Of a stretch of DNA of 64,000 bases, positions 1 to 8,620 are shown piece after piece. This DNA comes from Asticcacaulis sp. SL142 (GTDB taxonomy: Bacteria > Pseudomonadota > Alphaproteobacteria > Caulobacterales > Caulobacteraceae): positions 1,451,501 to 1,515,500 of the forward strand of contig NZ_CP113061.1 in assembly GCF_026625745.1 (NCBI RefSeq). Direction: 5' to 3'. Every line of letters starts with the position of its first letter. The stretch's first letter is position 1. The notes beneath the pieces were generated by a model, which was given only the letters and a program-made list of their open reading frames with translations, ran no database searches and had not been told where the DNA came from. The translations under genes were made by a program, and so were the position numbers.

Positions 1-42
1 GGCAATATAGCTATCTCTCTGCGCTTTATAATTCTCACTCAT
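1..42 (-). CDS. start of a gene running off the left edge (partial)
   Basis: Only the first 14 codons (MSENYKAQRDSYIA) lie in the window, reading leftward from an ATG at 42. An AAGG stretch 8 nt upstream could be its ribosome binding site. It lies 90 bp downstream of the broken transporter gene and on the same strand, so the two may be co-transcribed. Nothing can be said about function. The call rests only on the start codon, the plausible Shine-Dalgarno sequence and orientation. Confidence 0.3.
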   Translation of the reverse strand, partial: MSENYKAQRDSYIA

Positions 43-132
43 ACTGCAGGCCTTTTGCCATGCATGCCGCGCCCGCGACCTGCCCCGATACTCAGAGCTA
101 AAATCGTATACGCGTTAATCTTTATAAATTTA

Positions 133-1366
133 CTAATGGCGATACAGCGGGCTAAGGCGAAGACTTAAGGCCGCCATGACTTTGATGACGCACGGAATAA
201 GCGCGTAAAATAGCGGCAGATACCCCCCGGTGTCTGCCCCCCGGCTGATAGCCAAACCCTGCCAGCGCAGGCAGGCTAAGGCCCGTGGCCAACGACAAAG
301 CCAGCTTTGATAAAAAGGCCAGCAGGGCATAATACCGGCTGGCGGCCGTTTCATGGCCGCTGGCCTCCAGCCGGTCGGCAATGATCGCTGACGGCAAGGC
401 CAAATCAGCCCCGAACGCTGTGCCCGACAATATACACACGACAGCAAAGGCGATGATGGCATCCGCAGGCAGGACAAACGCCCACACAAAGGTCAGGCTG
501 GCCAACACCATGCTCAGACCCCAGGCTCGGCCTTTGCCAAAGCGGTTTGATATACGCTGCCACAGAGGCATGGCGGCGGCCCCGCTGACGAAATAGAGGA
601 TAAGAAACAAGCCAGTAAAGGCTTCGGCCCGTAGGTGATCGCGGACATAAAATATGATCAACACCGCCGGTATGGCTGAGGCCAAACTGCTCAGGCCATA
701 GGTCAGGGTGAACCGCCGCAACCACGGTTCGCGCACAAGGCTTAGGTAGTTCAGCGACACCACCTTGGCTGGACGCGCCATCGCCGCCTTACCCGACCAG
801 CGCCAGAACGCCGCCACGCCGACAACGAGGCTGATCAGGCACAGCACCGACAGCCAATGAAAAGCCGCCCCCGACGCCATCGACCGTACAAGGACTGTGG
901 GCGTCACCGACCCCAGCAATAACCCGATCAGGCCCAAGCCTTCGCGCACCCCGGCGACCTTGACGCGCTCAGAGCTTTCCACCTGCCACAGGCCGCCCAT
1001 CGCCTGCAGATTAATGCCGACCATCGAAAAGCCGGTGGTGCAAATAAGGATGCTAATGGCCATCCATAAAAGCGGCTCACCAACGGGATGGAACAGCATC
1101 CAGAACCCGGCCCCCAGCAGCACCGCCCCGATCAAAACGATCAGCCGGCGCAGATGATGAAACCGGTCGCTCAAACTCCCAATCAGCGGATCCTGCACGG
1201 CATCGATGAGCCGCAAGCCCACCAGCACCGCCCCCATAGCCGCCAGCGGCACGCCAAGATCGGTCGCATAGTAATCCGGGGCATGGATAAACAGCGGCAA
1301 ACCGGCAAACGCCACCGGCAGAGCCAGCAGGCCATAGGTCAAAAGGTTCAAGGCGTTTGGTCGCAT
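133..1366 (-). pseudogene. GPH/MFS-type sugar symporter, frameshifted near its C-terminus
   Basis: A 12-helix transporter resembling the glycoside-pentoside-hexuronide:cation symporter branch of the MFS. The N-terminal motif RLIDAVQDPLIGSLSDR near residues 50-70 is the family's conserved loop. The reading frame is intact to about residue 375. It then passes a run of six C (237-242 on the + strand) and continues as an arginine-rich, non-membrane tail ending at 152. Removing one base of that run joins it to a second frame that ends at 133 and encodes a credible last helix (YALIPCVIKVMAALSLRLSP), giving a protein of about 410 residues. The break could be a real mutation or a homopolymer error. 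If real, loss of the last helix probably inactivates the transporter. The substrate cannot be read from the sequence. Confidence 0.8.
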
Positions 1367-1462
1367 ATACTCCCTACGCTTTCACGCCCGCTGGGGATCA
1401 CCGATCATTGACAGCCGCTGCTGGATATTGGCAAACATCGCTATATCTCAAAAGGGATTCCC

Positions 1463-1813
1463 ATGCCGCAATTGCCCGTCAGCGTCACCACCATCGGCCT
1501 ACTGATCGCCTCCAACATCTTCATGACCTTTGCATGGTACGGCCACCTTAAGTTCAAGACCGAAAAGTTATGGGTGGTTATTCTGGTCAGTTGGGGGATC
1601 GCGTTTTTCGAATACACTCTGATGGTGCCGGCCAACCGCATCGGCTACGGCACGTTCAATGCCGTACAGCTCAAGACGATCCAGGAAGTGATTACCCTGA
1701 CGATATTTGCGGCGTTTTCGGTCTGGTATCTGGGTGAGCCACTCAAATGGACGACGGTGATTGGCTTTACCCTGATCGCGGCAGGGGCCGCGTTTATATT
1801 CTATAAGCCTTAA
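1463..1813 (+). CDS. DMT-family membrane protein (DUF486)
   Basis: A 116-residue protein with four predicted membrane helices, the size and pattern of the DUF486/COG3169 branch of the drug/metabolite transporter superfamily. The central stretch FEYTLMVPANRIGYG followed by QLKTIQEVITL is characteristic of the family. The physiological substrate is unknown. An AAAGGGA site lies just upstream of the ATG. It is transcribed away from the broken symporter across a 96-bp gap, which should hold both promoters. Confidence 0.85.
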   Translation: MPQLPVSVTTIGLLIASNIFMTFAWYGHLKFKTEKLWVVILVSWGIAFFEYTLMVPANRIGYGTFNAVQLKTIQEVITLTIFAAFSVWYLGEPLKWTTVIGFTLIAAGAAFIFYKP

Positions 1814-1912
1814 AGCCGCCCCAATCCGATCATACCGTCCACAGGTAGTTAGTCCCCTGTACATTTGCGTTCGCCGGTCTGTTTAAGCCTTGCTTGAAAA
1901 GAAAGCCCGCCC

Positions 1913-2980
1913 ATGCGCTCATATTCCCACCACGCCTTTTCACGCCGGGCAGCTCTGGCTATGGTTATGTCGACCGCAGCCTTTCCCACGCGTGCCGCCC
2001 CATCAGGCCGGGTGGTGGATGAGATCCTGTCATCCGCGCACTTTGCCCATAACCTGATCGGTATAAGCCCGGACCGCCGCGTAAGCATCTATTTGCCGCC
2101 GTCCTATGGCACTGGCCGTAAGCGCTATCCGGTCATCTATTATCTGCATACCTTTTTTGAAGACCACCGCACCGTCTTTGATCAGCATGGCGTTCAGACG
2201 CTTTTAGAGACCGCTTTTGAGCGCGGTGACATGGGCGAGGCCATTCTGGTCAGCGCTGATTTTTCCACGCCCGTCGTCCATTCGATCTATACCAACTCAT
2301 CGATTACCGGAAATTGGGAAGACTTTCTGGTTCAGGAACTGGTGTCCTATATCGACGCTAATTATCGAACTTTGGCGGAACCGGCGGCACGCGGACTGAC
2401 CGGCGCCCATATGGGTGGTTACGGTGCCATTCGTATCGCGGGCCGTTATGGCGGCGTATTCGGGTCCGTCTACGCCATGCATCCGGTCGGCACAGGCCAC
2501 GGCGTTTATATCATGCAGGGCCGTCCGAACTGGGATCTGCTGGCTCAGGCCAAAGCCTTAAATGACGTCAAGACCGATCCGTTTTCGCAGATATTCACCG
2601 CCATTTATCAGGCCCACCTGCCCAGCCCGGACAAAGGCCCGCTATATATCGATATGCCCGCGCGTCGGGTAAATGGCGAACTGATCATCGACCCGGCTCT
2701 GACCGAACGGCTTACGAACAGCTTTTTCCTGGAACGGCAGGTCGCGTCAGGGGCACAAAACCTTAAAGGCCTGCGCGGCTTTAAGCTCGACTGGGGCCGC
2801 TCCGACAGCAATATCGACCATGTCTATTCCAATCAATCCTACGCCTTAAAACTCAACGAATACGGCATCCCCAACGAGGCCGAGGAATATAACGGCGGCT
2901 GGGGCGATAAGCACTGGGGCCCGCGCGGCCGGTTTGTCAGCGATGTTCTCCCGTTTTTTAAGTCTCACCTTTCGGTGTGA
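1913..2980 (+). CDS. exported esterase-like alpha/beta hydrolase with an altered nucleophile
   Basis: A 355-residue protein of the esterase-D/Fes-like alpha/beta hydrolase group. The first ~28 residues form an export signal (FSRRAALAMVMSTAAFPTRA) with a paired arginine, possibly Tat-type. The fold is recognisable from the VSIYLPPSYG strand, the YPVIYYLHTF segment and a C-terminal H-W region (GDKHWGPRG). The nucleophile elbow, normally G-H-S-M-G-G, reads G-A-H-M-G-G with His166 where serine is expected (codon CAT at 2408-2410). Conventional serine-esterase chemistry therefore looks impossible. It may be a binding protein or use another mechanism. It stands alone, 99 bp after the DMT gene. Confidence 0.75.
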   Translation: MRSYSHHAFSRRAALAMVMSTAAFPTRAAPSGRVVDEILSSAHFAHNLIGISPDRRVSIYLPPSYGTGRKRYPVIYYLHTFFEDHRTVFDQHGVQTLLETAFERGDMGEAILVSADFSTPVVHSIYTNSSITGNWEDFLVQELVSYIDANYRTLAEPAARGLTGAHMGGYGAIRIAGRYGGVFGSVYAMHPVGTGHGVYIMQGRPNWDLLAQAKALNDVKTDPFSQIFTAIYQAHLPSPDKGPLYIDMPARRVNGELIIDPALTERLTNSFFLERQVASGAQNLKGLRGFKLDWGRSDSNIDHVYSNQSYALKLNEYGIPNEAEEYNGGWGDKHWGPRGRFVSDVLPFFKSHLSV

Positions 2981-3023
2981 TGACGTTGATTGACAGCCTC
3001 ACGTCCCCGCGCCATGACAGGCT

Positions 3024-3708
3024 ATGGCAATTTCTCACCCTCTCGACCGGCCGGTATGGACCGCCCTCACCTCTGGCTGGGCGCATCTGGCGCACGGCTA
3101 TGAGCGCGCGTTAAAGCTTGATCCGGCGTATGGGCCGTTTGCGGCCAGCTTTGACGGATCGCCGGAGCCTTTGGCCGGTTTAGTTCCGGGGCCGGACGGG
3201 TTCTGGGTGGTGGAAAGCGGCGCGGTTTCAGCTCCAGAGGGATTCGAGGTCGTTAAGCGCGCCCCGCTACCCGCTACATCAGATGACGGCCATACACATC
3301 ACACCGGGCGGCGAAGATTTTGAGGCGCTTAAGCTAACTCACGCCGATGGCCCGGAGATGCTGGCTCTGGCCCGCCTGACTCAGCCCGGCCCGTTTGCTG
3401 AGCGGACGCACGAACTGTCAGCCTTCATCGGTACCAAGCAGGATGGCCGACTGGTCGCCATGGCCGGTGAGCGTATGAAAATGGACGGCTTTTCCGAGGT
3501 CAGCGGCGTGTGCACCCACCCCGATTTTCGCGGGCGTGGCTATGCGGCGGGGCTGATGCGACTGGTTGCACGGCGTATCCATGCGCGTGGAGACGCAGCG
3601 TTTCTGCACACCTATGCCGATAATCAGGTGGCGATTGATCTCTATAAATCGCTGGGGTTTGAATACCGGGCAGCATTGACGGCGACGGTGTTGAAGCTAA
3701 CAATTTAG
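3024..3708 (+). pseudogene. GNAT acetyltransferase split by a 7-bp tandem duplication
   Basis: Two overlapping frames together make one GNAT-family N-acetyltransferase. The first (from the ATG at 3024) encodes the N-terminal half, ending with FEVVKRAPLP. The second (open through 3708) encodes the acetyl-CoA-binding half with the R-G-R-G-Y-A loop (HPDFRGRGYAAGLM) and a C-terminal SLGFEYRA motif. The junction contains CCGCTAC twice in tandem (3264-3270 and 3271-3277). Deleting one copy restores a continuous reading through VVKRAPLHQMTAIHI, giving a protein of about 225 residues. The second half also has its own ATG at 3283 and could be made separately (141 residues). The natural substrate is unknown. 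Confidence 0.8.
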
Positions 3709-3832
3709 CGATATGATTAAATTGAAATCATCAACGATATAATGCCCATCTGCTACTCGTTTATGCTAACCAGTTTGGAATCAACCAATAAATTAGAAAT
3801 TGGTAATTCTTTCTGACGCGAGGAGTAAGGAC

Positions 3833-4639
3833 GTGGACATTCACGATTTTGAAAACATTGTGCGGACTTCTGGGCTAGTTACGTTCCCTGTAGCAGGTTC
3901 AGGGCTTACCCTTGACTTGTCTCTACATCATGAGAGGCTTTACGCCTGCAAGTTACTCTTGAACGTGCGCTACCCCCAAGCCGACATTGACACAATGCTT
4001 ATAAAAAGATTTGTCCTTCCAAACGACAGCGTTCTGGATGCAGGTGCTAACATAGGCTTTACTTGCCTAGAATTTGTTGCCGCTGGAGCTAGAAAAATTA
4101 CAGCAGTCGAACCAGCTAGCGCGCTTTTCCACCGTCTCTCTACCCTATCTCACGAAAGAATAGTTCCGATAAGTTGCGCAATATCCAGCCAGCGTGGGAT
4201 GCAATCATTAACCTTATCAACAATTCACAACCAAGGGAGCAGCCTAAAGGAAGAAATCAGAGCACTTTTCCCGCAGGTATTCGGAGCCGACCCTGAGGTT
4301 GAGACGGTTCGAGTCACAACTATAGACGACCTGTGTGATGAGCATGGCCCCTTCGATATTTGGAAATTAGATATAGAAGGGGCTGAAGTGGATGCCTTGC
4401 TAGGGGCTAAAAAAACCCTTCAGGAAAACGCACCTAGGGTTATTGTTGCAGAACTGTATGGCCCGTTTTACCAGGCGTTTGCCAATGAAGTCAAAGATAC
4501 TCACCCATTCGCCTATAGAGCTTTAATTAGACATGCAGATTATGCTCTCGCTCTGATAAATCCTGACGACGCCTTAGACGATACCTACTATCAGCATAGT
4601 CCGATGTACGTGTTCTGTCGTAAGGCCACTTCCACCTAA
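3833..4639 (+). CDS. FkbM-family SAM-dependent methyltransferase
   Basis: About 268 residues. The SAM-binding motif VLDAGANIGFTCLEF is followed by a VEPA motif II and by the FkbM signature FDIWKLDIEGAEVDALLGA, then VIVAELYGPF. FkbM enzymes usually O-methylate sugars or secondary metabolites; the acceptor here is unknown. I chose the GTG at 3833 because AGGAG lies 7 nt upstream. A TTG 33 nt earlier is in frame but has no comparable site. Codon use and base composition are visibly AT-richer than in the neighbours, and it sits alone between a broken gene and ettA. Recent acquisition is likely, but no mobility genes are present. Confidence 0.85.
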   Translation: MDIHDFENIVRTSGLVTFPVAGSGLTLDLSLHHERLYACKLLLNVRYPQADIDTMLIKRFVLPNDSVLDAGANIGFTCLEFVAAGARKITAVEPASALFHRLSTLSHERIVPISCAISSQRGMQSLTLSTIHNQGSSLKEEIRALFPQVFGADPEVETVRVTTIDDLCDEHGPFDIWKLDIEGAEVDALLGAKKTLQENAPRVIVAELYGPFYQAFANEVKDTHPFAYRALIRHADYALALINPDDALDDTYYQHSPMYVFCRKATST

Positions 4640-4676
4640 TAGAAGCCTCCCATCTTCAGTCGGGAAGAGAAAAGAA

Positions 4677-4708
4677 AACAGGCGGAGATGTCGCCATCTC
4701 CGCCTGTT
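4677..4708. terminator. hairpin between convergent fkbM-like gene and ettA
   Basis: A perfect 14-bp stem (AACAGGCGGAGATG and its complement) with a TCGC loop, placed between two convergent genes. A-rich sequence on the left side supplies a T-run for leftward (ettA) transcripts, so it may serve both directions. Confidence 0.75.
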
Positions 4709-4795
4709 AAGTAAATCCAGTCCTCGTCACCCGCTCCAAGTTACGGGTGTAGGGGCATTTTAGCGCGCTACCGCTTCGCTGCTTGAGCGCAGGCC

Positions 4796-6463
4796 TTACC
4801 GGGCAAACTTCTGGAACTTGATCCGGTGCGGGATAAGACTATCCGTGCCGAGGCGACGCTTTTTGTCTTCTTCGTACATCTCGAAGTTACCTTCGAACCA
4901 TTCGACGTGTGAATCGCCCTCGAATGCCAGGATGTGAGTCGCCAGACGGTCAAGGAACCAGCGGTCGTGGGAGATGACCACGGCGCAGCCGGCGAACTCT
5001 TCCAGCGCTTCTTCGAGGGCCTGCAAGGTTTCGATATCCAGATCGTTGGTCGGCTCATCGAGCAGGATGACATTGCCGCCGGACGCCAGAGTCTTGGCCA
5101 GGTGGACGCGGTTACGCTCACCACCGGACAGCAGACCGACCTTCTTTTGCTGATCGCCGCCCTTAAAGTTAAAGCCACCGACATAGGCGCGGCTGTTGAT
5201 TTCGCGCTTACCGACGATCATCACATCGGTGCCGCCGGAAATAGCCTGCCAGACGGTGTGGTCGGGGTTGAGGTCATCGCGGCTCTGATCGACATAGGCC
5301 AGCTTGACCGTTTCGCCGAGTTTCAGCGTACCCGCGTCGGGTTGCTCGACACCAGTGATCAGCTTGAACAGGGTCGATTTACCGGCACCGTTCGGGCCGA
5401 TGACGCCCACGATACCGTTGGGCGGCAAGCGGAAGGTCAGGTCCTTGAACAGCAGCTTATCGCCGTATTCTTTCTGAAGGCCGGTGACTTCGAGCACGAG
5501 GTTACCAAGGCGCGGGCCGGGCGGGATCTGGATGGTCGCAAACGACTGCGCCTGACGCGAATTTTCCTGTTCGCGCACCATCTCATCATAGGCCGCCAGA
5601 CGGGCCTTCGACTTGGCCTGACGGGCCTTGGCACCGGAGCGCACCCAGTCCAGTTCCTTGGTGAGGGCGCGTTGACGGGCTTCGGATTCGGACTGTTCCT
5701 GAACCACGCGCTTTTGCTTGGCCTCAAGCCAGCTTGAATAGTTGCCTTCGTGGGGCACACCCTTACCGCGGTCGAGTTCCAGCGTCCACTTGGTGACCTG
5801 ATTGAGGAAGTAACGGTCGTGGGTGACAAGGATCACGCAGCCCGGAAACTGCTCCAGGTGGTGCTGAAGCCAGGCGACCGATTCCGCATCAAGGTGGTTC
5901 GTCGGCTCATCGAGCAGCAGCATGTCAGGCTTGGACAGCAGCAGGCGGGCAAGTGCTACCCGGCGCTTTTCACCGCCGGACAGCTTGGTCACGCCGGAAT
6001 CGTTGGGCGGGCAGCGCAATGCGTCCATCGCCATTTCAATGCGGCTGTCGATATCCCACAGATCGCCAGCGTCGATCTTTTCCTGAAGGGCGTTCATTTC
6101 CTCCATAAGTTCATCGGTGTATTCTTCGCCCATCTGTTCGGCGACTTTGTTGAAGCGATCAAAGATCTTCTTTTCTTCGCACCAGTCGATGACGTTTTCC
6201 CAGACGGTCTTGGACTCATCCAAATGGGGTTCCTGTTGCAGGTAGCCCATCTTGGTGCCGTCGGCGGCCTTGGCCTCACCGGAAAATTCTTTATCGAGAC
6301 CCGCCATGATCTTGAGCAGGGTCGATTTACCCGACCCGTTGACCCCGACCACGCCGATTTTGGCGTCGGAATAGAACGAAAGCCAGATGTTCTCGAAGAT
6401 TTTCTTGCCGCCGGGGAAGTGCTTGGTCAGCCCCTGCATCTGGAAAATATACTGTTGCGCCAT
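4796..6463 (-). CDS. ettA: energy-dependent translational throttle protein EttA
   Basis: An ABC-F ATPase of 555 residues that binds the ribosomal E site and gates the first elongation step according to the ATP/ADP ratio. Both ATPase cassettes are complete: Walker [10 protein letters not shown] and GPNGAGKST, signatures [10 protein letters not shown] and [10 protein letters not shown], Walker [12 protein letters not shown] and [10 protein letters not shown], with the PtIM linker between. It has no membrane segments and ends with the family-typical [19 protein letters not shown] start it at MAQQYIFQM, four codons inside the longest frame. It is divergent from the oxidase gene at 6611. Confidence 0.95.
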   Translation of the reverse strand: MAQQYIFQMQGLTKHFPGGKKIFENIWLSFYSDAKIGVVGVNGSGKSTLLKIMAGLDKEFSGEAKAADGTKMGYLQQEPHLDESKTVWENVIDWCEEKKIFDRFNKVAEQMGEEYTDELMEEMNALQEKIDAGDLWDIDSRIEMAMDALRCPPNDSGVTKLSGGEKRRVALARLLLSKPDMLLLDEPTNHLDAESVAWLQHHLEQFPGCVILVTHDRYFLNQVTKWTLELDRGKGVPHEGNYSSWLEAKQKRVVQEQSESEARQRALTKELDWVRSGAKARQAKSKARLAAYDEMVREQENSRQAQSFATIQIPPGPRLGNLVLEVTGLQKEYGDKLLFKDLTFRLPPNGIVGVIGPNGAGKSTLFKLITGVEQPDAGTLKLGETVKLAYVDQSRDDLNPDHTVWQAISGGTDVMIVGKREINSRAYVGGFNFKGGDQQKKVGLLSGGERNRVHLAKTLASGGNVILLDEPTNDLDIETLQALEEALEEFAGCAVVISHDRWFLDRLATHILAFEGDSHVEWFEGNFEMYEEDKKRRLGTDSLIPHRIKFQKFAR

Positions 6464-6610
6464 GTCTATGGGCACCTTTTAAAACTGTTAGGAATGATTG
6501 CGGCGGGTTTAGCCGAGGGGCCGTTAAATCTCAAGGCTTAATCTGCTTGATGCGGCGGGCGTCATGGGGTCTATTGCGCCGCCAGACGGTAAATAAAGCA
6601 GGGACAGGGC

Positions 6611-7741
6611 ATGGATCGACGCAAGATTTTGACAGGGTTTGGGTCTGCGCTTGTGGCGACAGCCCTGCCCCGTACCGGCTATGCACAAGATGCGCGCCAC
6701 CTGATCCCCATCCGCTTTTCGCAAGATGAGATTTTCCGCACGACCGTGTGTCTGCGCCCGTTCAGAGCCGCCGGACCACGGATTGAAGCCGAAGACATGG
6801 GCCGCAAACGGATCGTGCATAACTATGGTCACGGCGGTGCGGGCTGGTCTTTGTCATGGGGATCGGCGGAGGCGGCGGTCACACTGGCTATGGAAAACCG
6901 ACCCAAATCCATCGCCGTGATCGGGGCCGGCGCGATCGGCCTGACCACAGCGCTCATGGCCCAAAGGGCGGGCGCAAGTGTGACCATCTATGCCAAAGAC
7001 CGCTTCCCCGATGTGCGCTCAGCCCGCGCTACTGGCACCTGGTCGCCGGATTCGCGGGTGGCTAAAACCGATGCCGTCGCCGCGGATTTCCCTGAGCGAT
7101 GGGAGCACATGGCACGCCGGTCATGGACTATGCACCAAAGCTATGTCGGACTGGCAGACAACCCCGTCGAGTGGATGGATCACTATTATCTGCGCAACCC
7201 GCAGCCGCCGGTGCCAGACAACCCCACTGACATTGATCCGGGGTTTCTGTATCTGGAGCGGCGCTTAGGCGATATCGTGCCCTCATCGCATCCCCTCGGC
7301 CCCGATCAGCATAGGTTTAATGCCGAGCAGGTCCGTCGCAGAAGCGTGCTGACCTTTAACATCGCGGCGTTGTCGCATCAGTTGACGGAGGATTTTCTGA
7401 TCGCGGGCGGACGGTTCGTGCCCATGACGTTCGATACGCCATCTGACCTTAACCGGCTGAAAGAAAAGGTGATTATCAACTGCACGGGCTACGGCGCGCG
7501 TGCCCTGTTCAAAGACGAGAGCATTACCCCCGTGCGTGGTCAGATTGTGTGGTTGCCGCCGCAAGAGGGCGTCCACTACGGCTTCATGTACAGAGGGGTG
7601 TTCGTGGTCGCCCGTAGGGACGGCATTGTCGTTCAGGCTTTAGGGCCGAATGAGAACTTTGGCTGGAACGATGACAATGAACAGCCCGACATGGCCGCCG
7701 CCCATGCCACCTTAGCCGCCCTTAGCGACGTCTTTAAATAA
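6611..7741 (+). CDS. Tat-type FAD oxidoreductase related to D-amino-acid oxidase, permuted order
   Basis: 376 residues. It starts with a twin-arginine-like signal (MDRRKILTGFGSALVATALP), so it probably acts in the periplasm. The FAD dinucleotide motif AVIGAGAIGLTTALMA sits near residues 99-115. The segment that is C-terminal in ordinary D-amino-acid oxidases (CLRPFRAAGPRIE, then HNYGHGGAGWSLSWG) lies before it, near residues 45-90. The order of conserved blocks is thus rotated relative to canonical DAAO. The middle (TGTWSPDSRV) and the C-terminal region (IINCTGYGARALF, TPVRGQIV) match the DAO fold. The substrate is probably a D-amino acid or related amine, but this is inference. Its stop overlaps the convergent msrC-like gene by 8 bp. 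Confidence 0.8.
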   Translation: MDRRKILTGFGSALVATALPRTGYAQDARHLIPIRFSQDEIFRTTVCLRPFRAAGPRIEAEDMGRKRIVHNYGHGGAGWSLSWGSAEAAVTLAMENRPKSIAVIGAGAIGLTTALMAQRAGASVTIYAKDRFPDVRSARATGTWSPDSRVAKTDAVAADFPERWEHMARRSWTMHQSYVGLADNPVEWMDHYYLRNPQPPVPDNPTDIDPGFLYLERRLGDIVPSSHPLGPDQHRFNAEQVRRRSVLTFNIAALSHQLTEDFLIAGGRFVPMTFDTPSDLNRLKEKVIINCTGYGARALFKDESITPVRGQIVWLPPQEGVHYGFMYRGVFVVARRDGIVVQALGPNENFGWNDDNEQPDMAAAHATLAALSDVFK

Positions 7742-8249
7742 TATTTTTGGCGAACACCGATGCCATAATGGCTTCAAGCCCCGCCTTATCGGTGTCATCA
7801 AACGACGCATGCGCTTGCGAATCGACATCGAAGACCGCGATCAGTTCGCCTGACGCATCAAACACCGGCACCACGATTTCAGAATTGGAGCGCGAATCGC
7901 AGGCAATGTGCCCCGGAAAGGCGTGAACATCGTCGACAATGATCGTTTTACGCTGGGTGGCCGCCGCGCCGCACACGCCGCGCGTGTAAGCTATGCGCAG
8001 GCAGCCCAGCGTGCCCTGATAGGGCCCAATAACCAGTTCGTTGAGCCCTTGCGCCTTTTTCACCTCATCGACCACGTAAAATCCGATCCAGAAATAATAG
8101 TCAAACGCCTGAGCCAACAGACAACTGACGGTCGCCATCTGCGCCGTGACGTTCGTCTCACCGTCAAGCACGGCCTCAATATCACGCTGAACCTCGGCAT
8201 AGATGGCCGCCTTTTCCGCCGCATTTAATCCTGACTCAACCGTCGTCAT
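7734..8249 (-). CDS. msrC: free methionine-(R)-sulfoxide reductase (GAF domain)
   Basis: 171 residues forming a single GAF domain. It reduces free L-methionine-(R)-sulfoxide in the cytoplasm, with thioredoxin as the usual reductant. The three family cysteines are present in LGCLRIAYTRGVCG and HIACDSRSNSEIV, followed by VFDVDS. I start it at MTTVESG; a GGGAG lies 10 nt upstream, and the longer in-frame start would only add a non-conserved decapeptide. It converges on the permuted oxidase gene with an 8-bp overlap. trxB at 51.6 kb encodes the thioredoxin reductase of the recycling chain. Confidence 0.9.
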   Translation of the reverse strand: MTTVESGLNAAEKAAIYAEVQRDIEAVLDGETNVTAQMATVSCLLAQAFDYYFWIGFYVVDEVKKAQGLNELVIGPYQGTLGCLRIAYTRGVCGAAATQRKTIIVDDVHAFPGHIACDSRSNSEIVVPVFDASGELIAVFDVDSQAHASFDDTDKAGLEAIMASVFAKNII

Positions 8250-8620
8250 GGTCACTAAACTCCCGCTCGACTCACACATATCCCCCCATATAAGAATTCG
8301 GATGTCACGCGCCAGTCACACTCAACGGTGAGGGGAATTTCAGGGCCGATTAACCACAAACCCTACGGATTGTTTAAAGCTTTTCTACTTTACCCCTAGC
8401 CTTTTCTCGTGCATTAGAGCATGATTGTTACCGGGTTGATACGTGCGCCGGGGTGGCGTTTTTAAGTGCGCGCAACGATCTTTTGGCTTAGCCGCGACAA
8501 TCCGGCAACGCCTGTTGTAAATGCTTACGTTCGGGGGGAACTTAGCTTGACAGTTTTAGCAATCCTCACGACAAGTTTCGTTAACCATGTTTTAAGCCGA
8601 CGCTGTCGGGGCGATTTTTA
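8250..8620. other. 371-bp divergent intergenic region upstream of the Sel1 operon
   Basis: No coding frame is convincing here. It separates the leftward msrC gene from the rightward envelope operon and must contain both promoters. It is AT-richer than its surroundings. The part nearest the operon holds a TTGACA hexamer (around 8548) and a CtrA-type box, annotated separately. Confidence 0.6.
8581..8595 (+). promoter_or_regulatory. CtrA-type box TTAA-N7-TTAA
   Basis: TTAACCATGTTTTAA matches exactly the spaced half-sites TTAA-N7-TTAA recognised by the cell-cycle regulator CtrA in Caulobacterales. It ends 25 nt before the ATG of the Sel1 lipoprotein gene. A single 8-base match occurs by chance in AT-rich spacers, so regulation is a prediction. 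Confidence 0.5.

Noticed and set aside
5750-6541. 263-codon plus-strand frame antisense to ettA
   Set aside because: The opposite strand encodes complete ABC-F motifs; the antisense product has no domain or start-site support.
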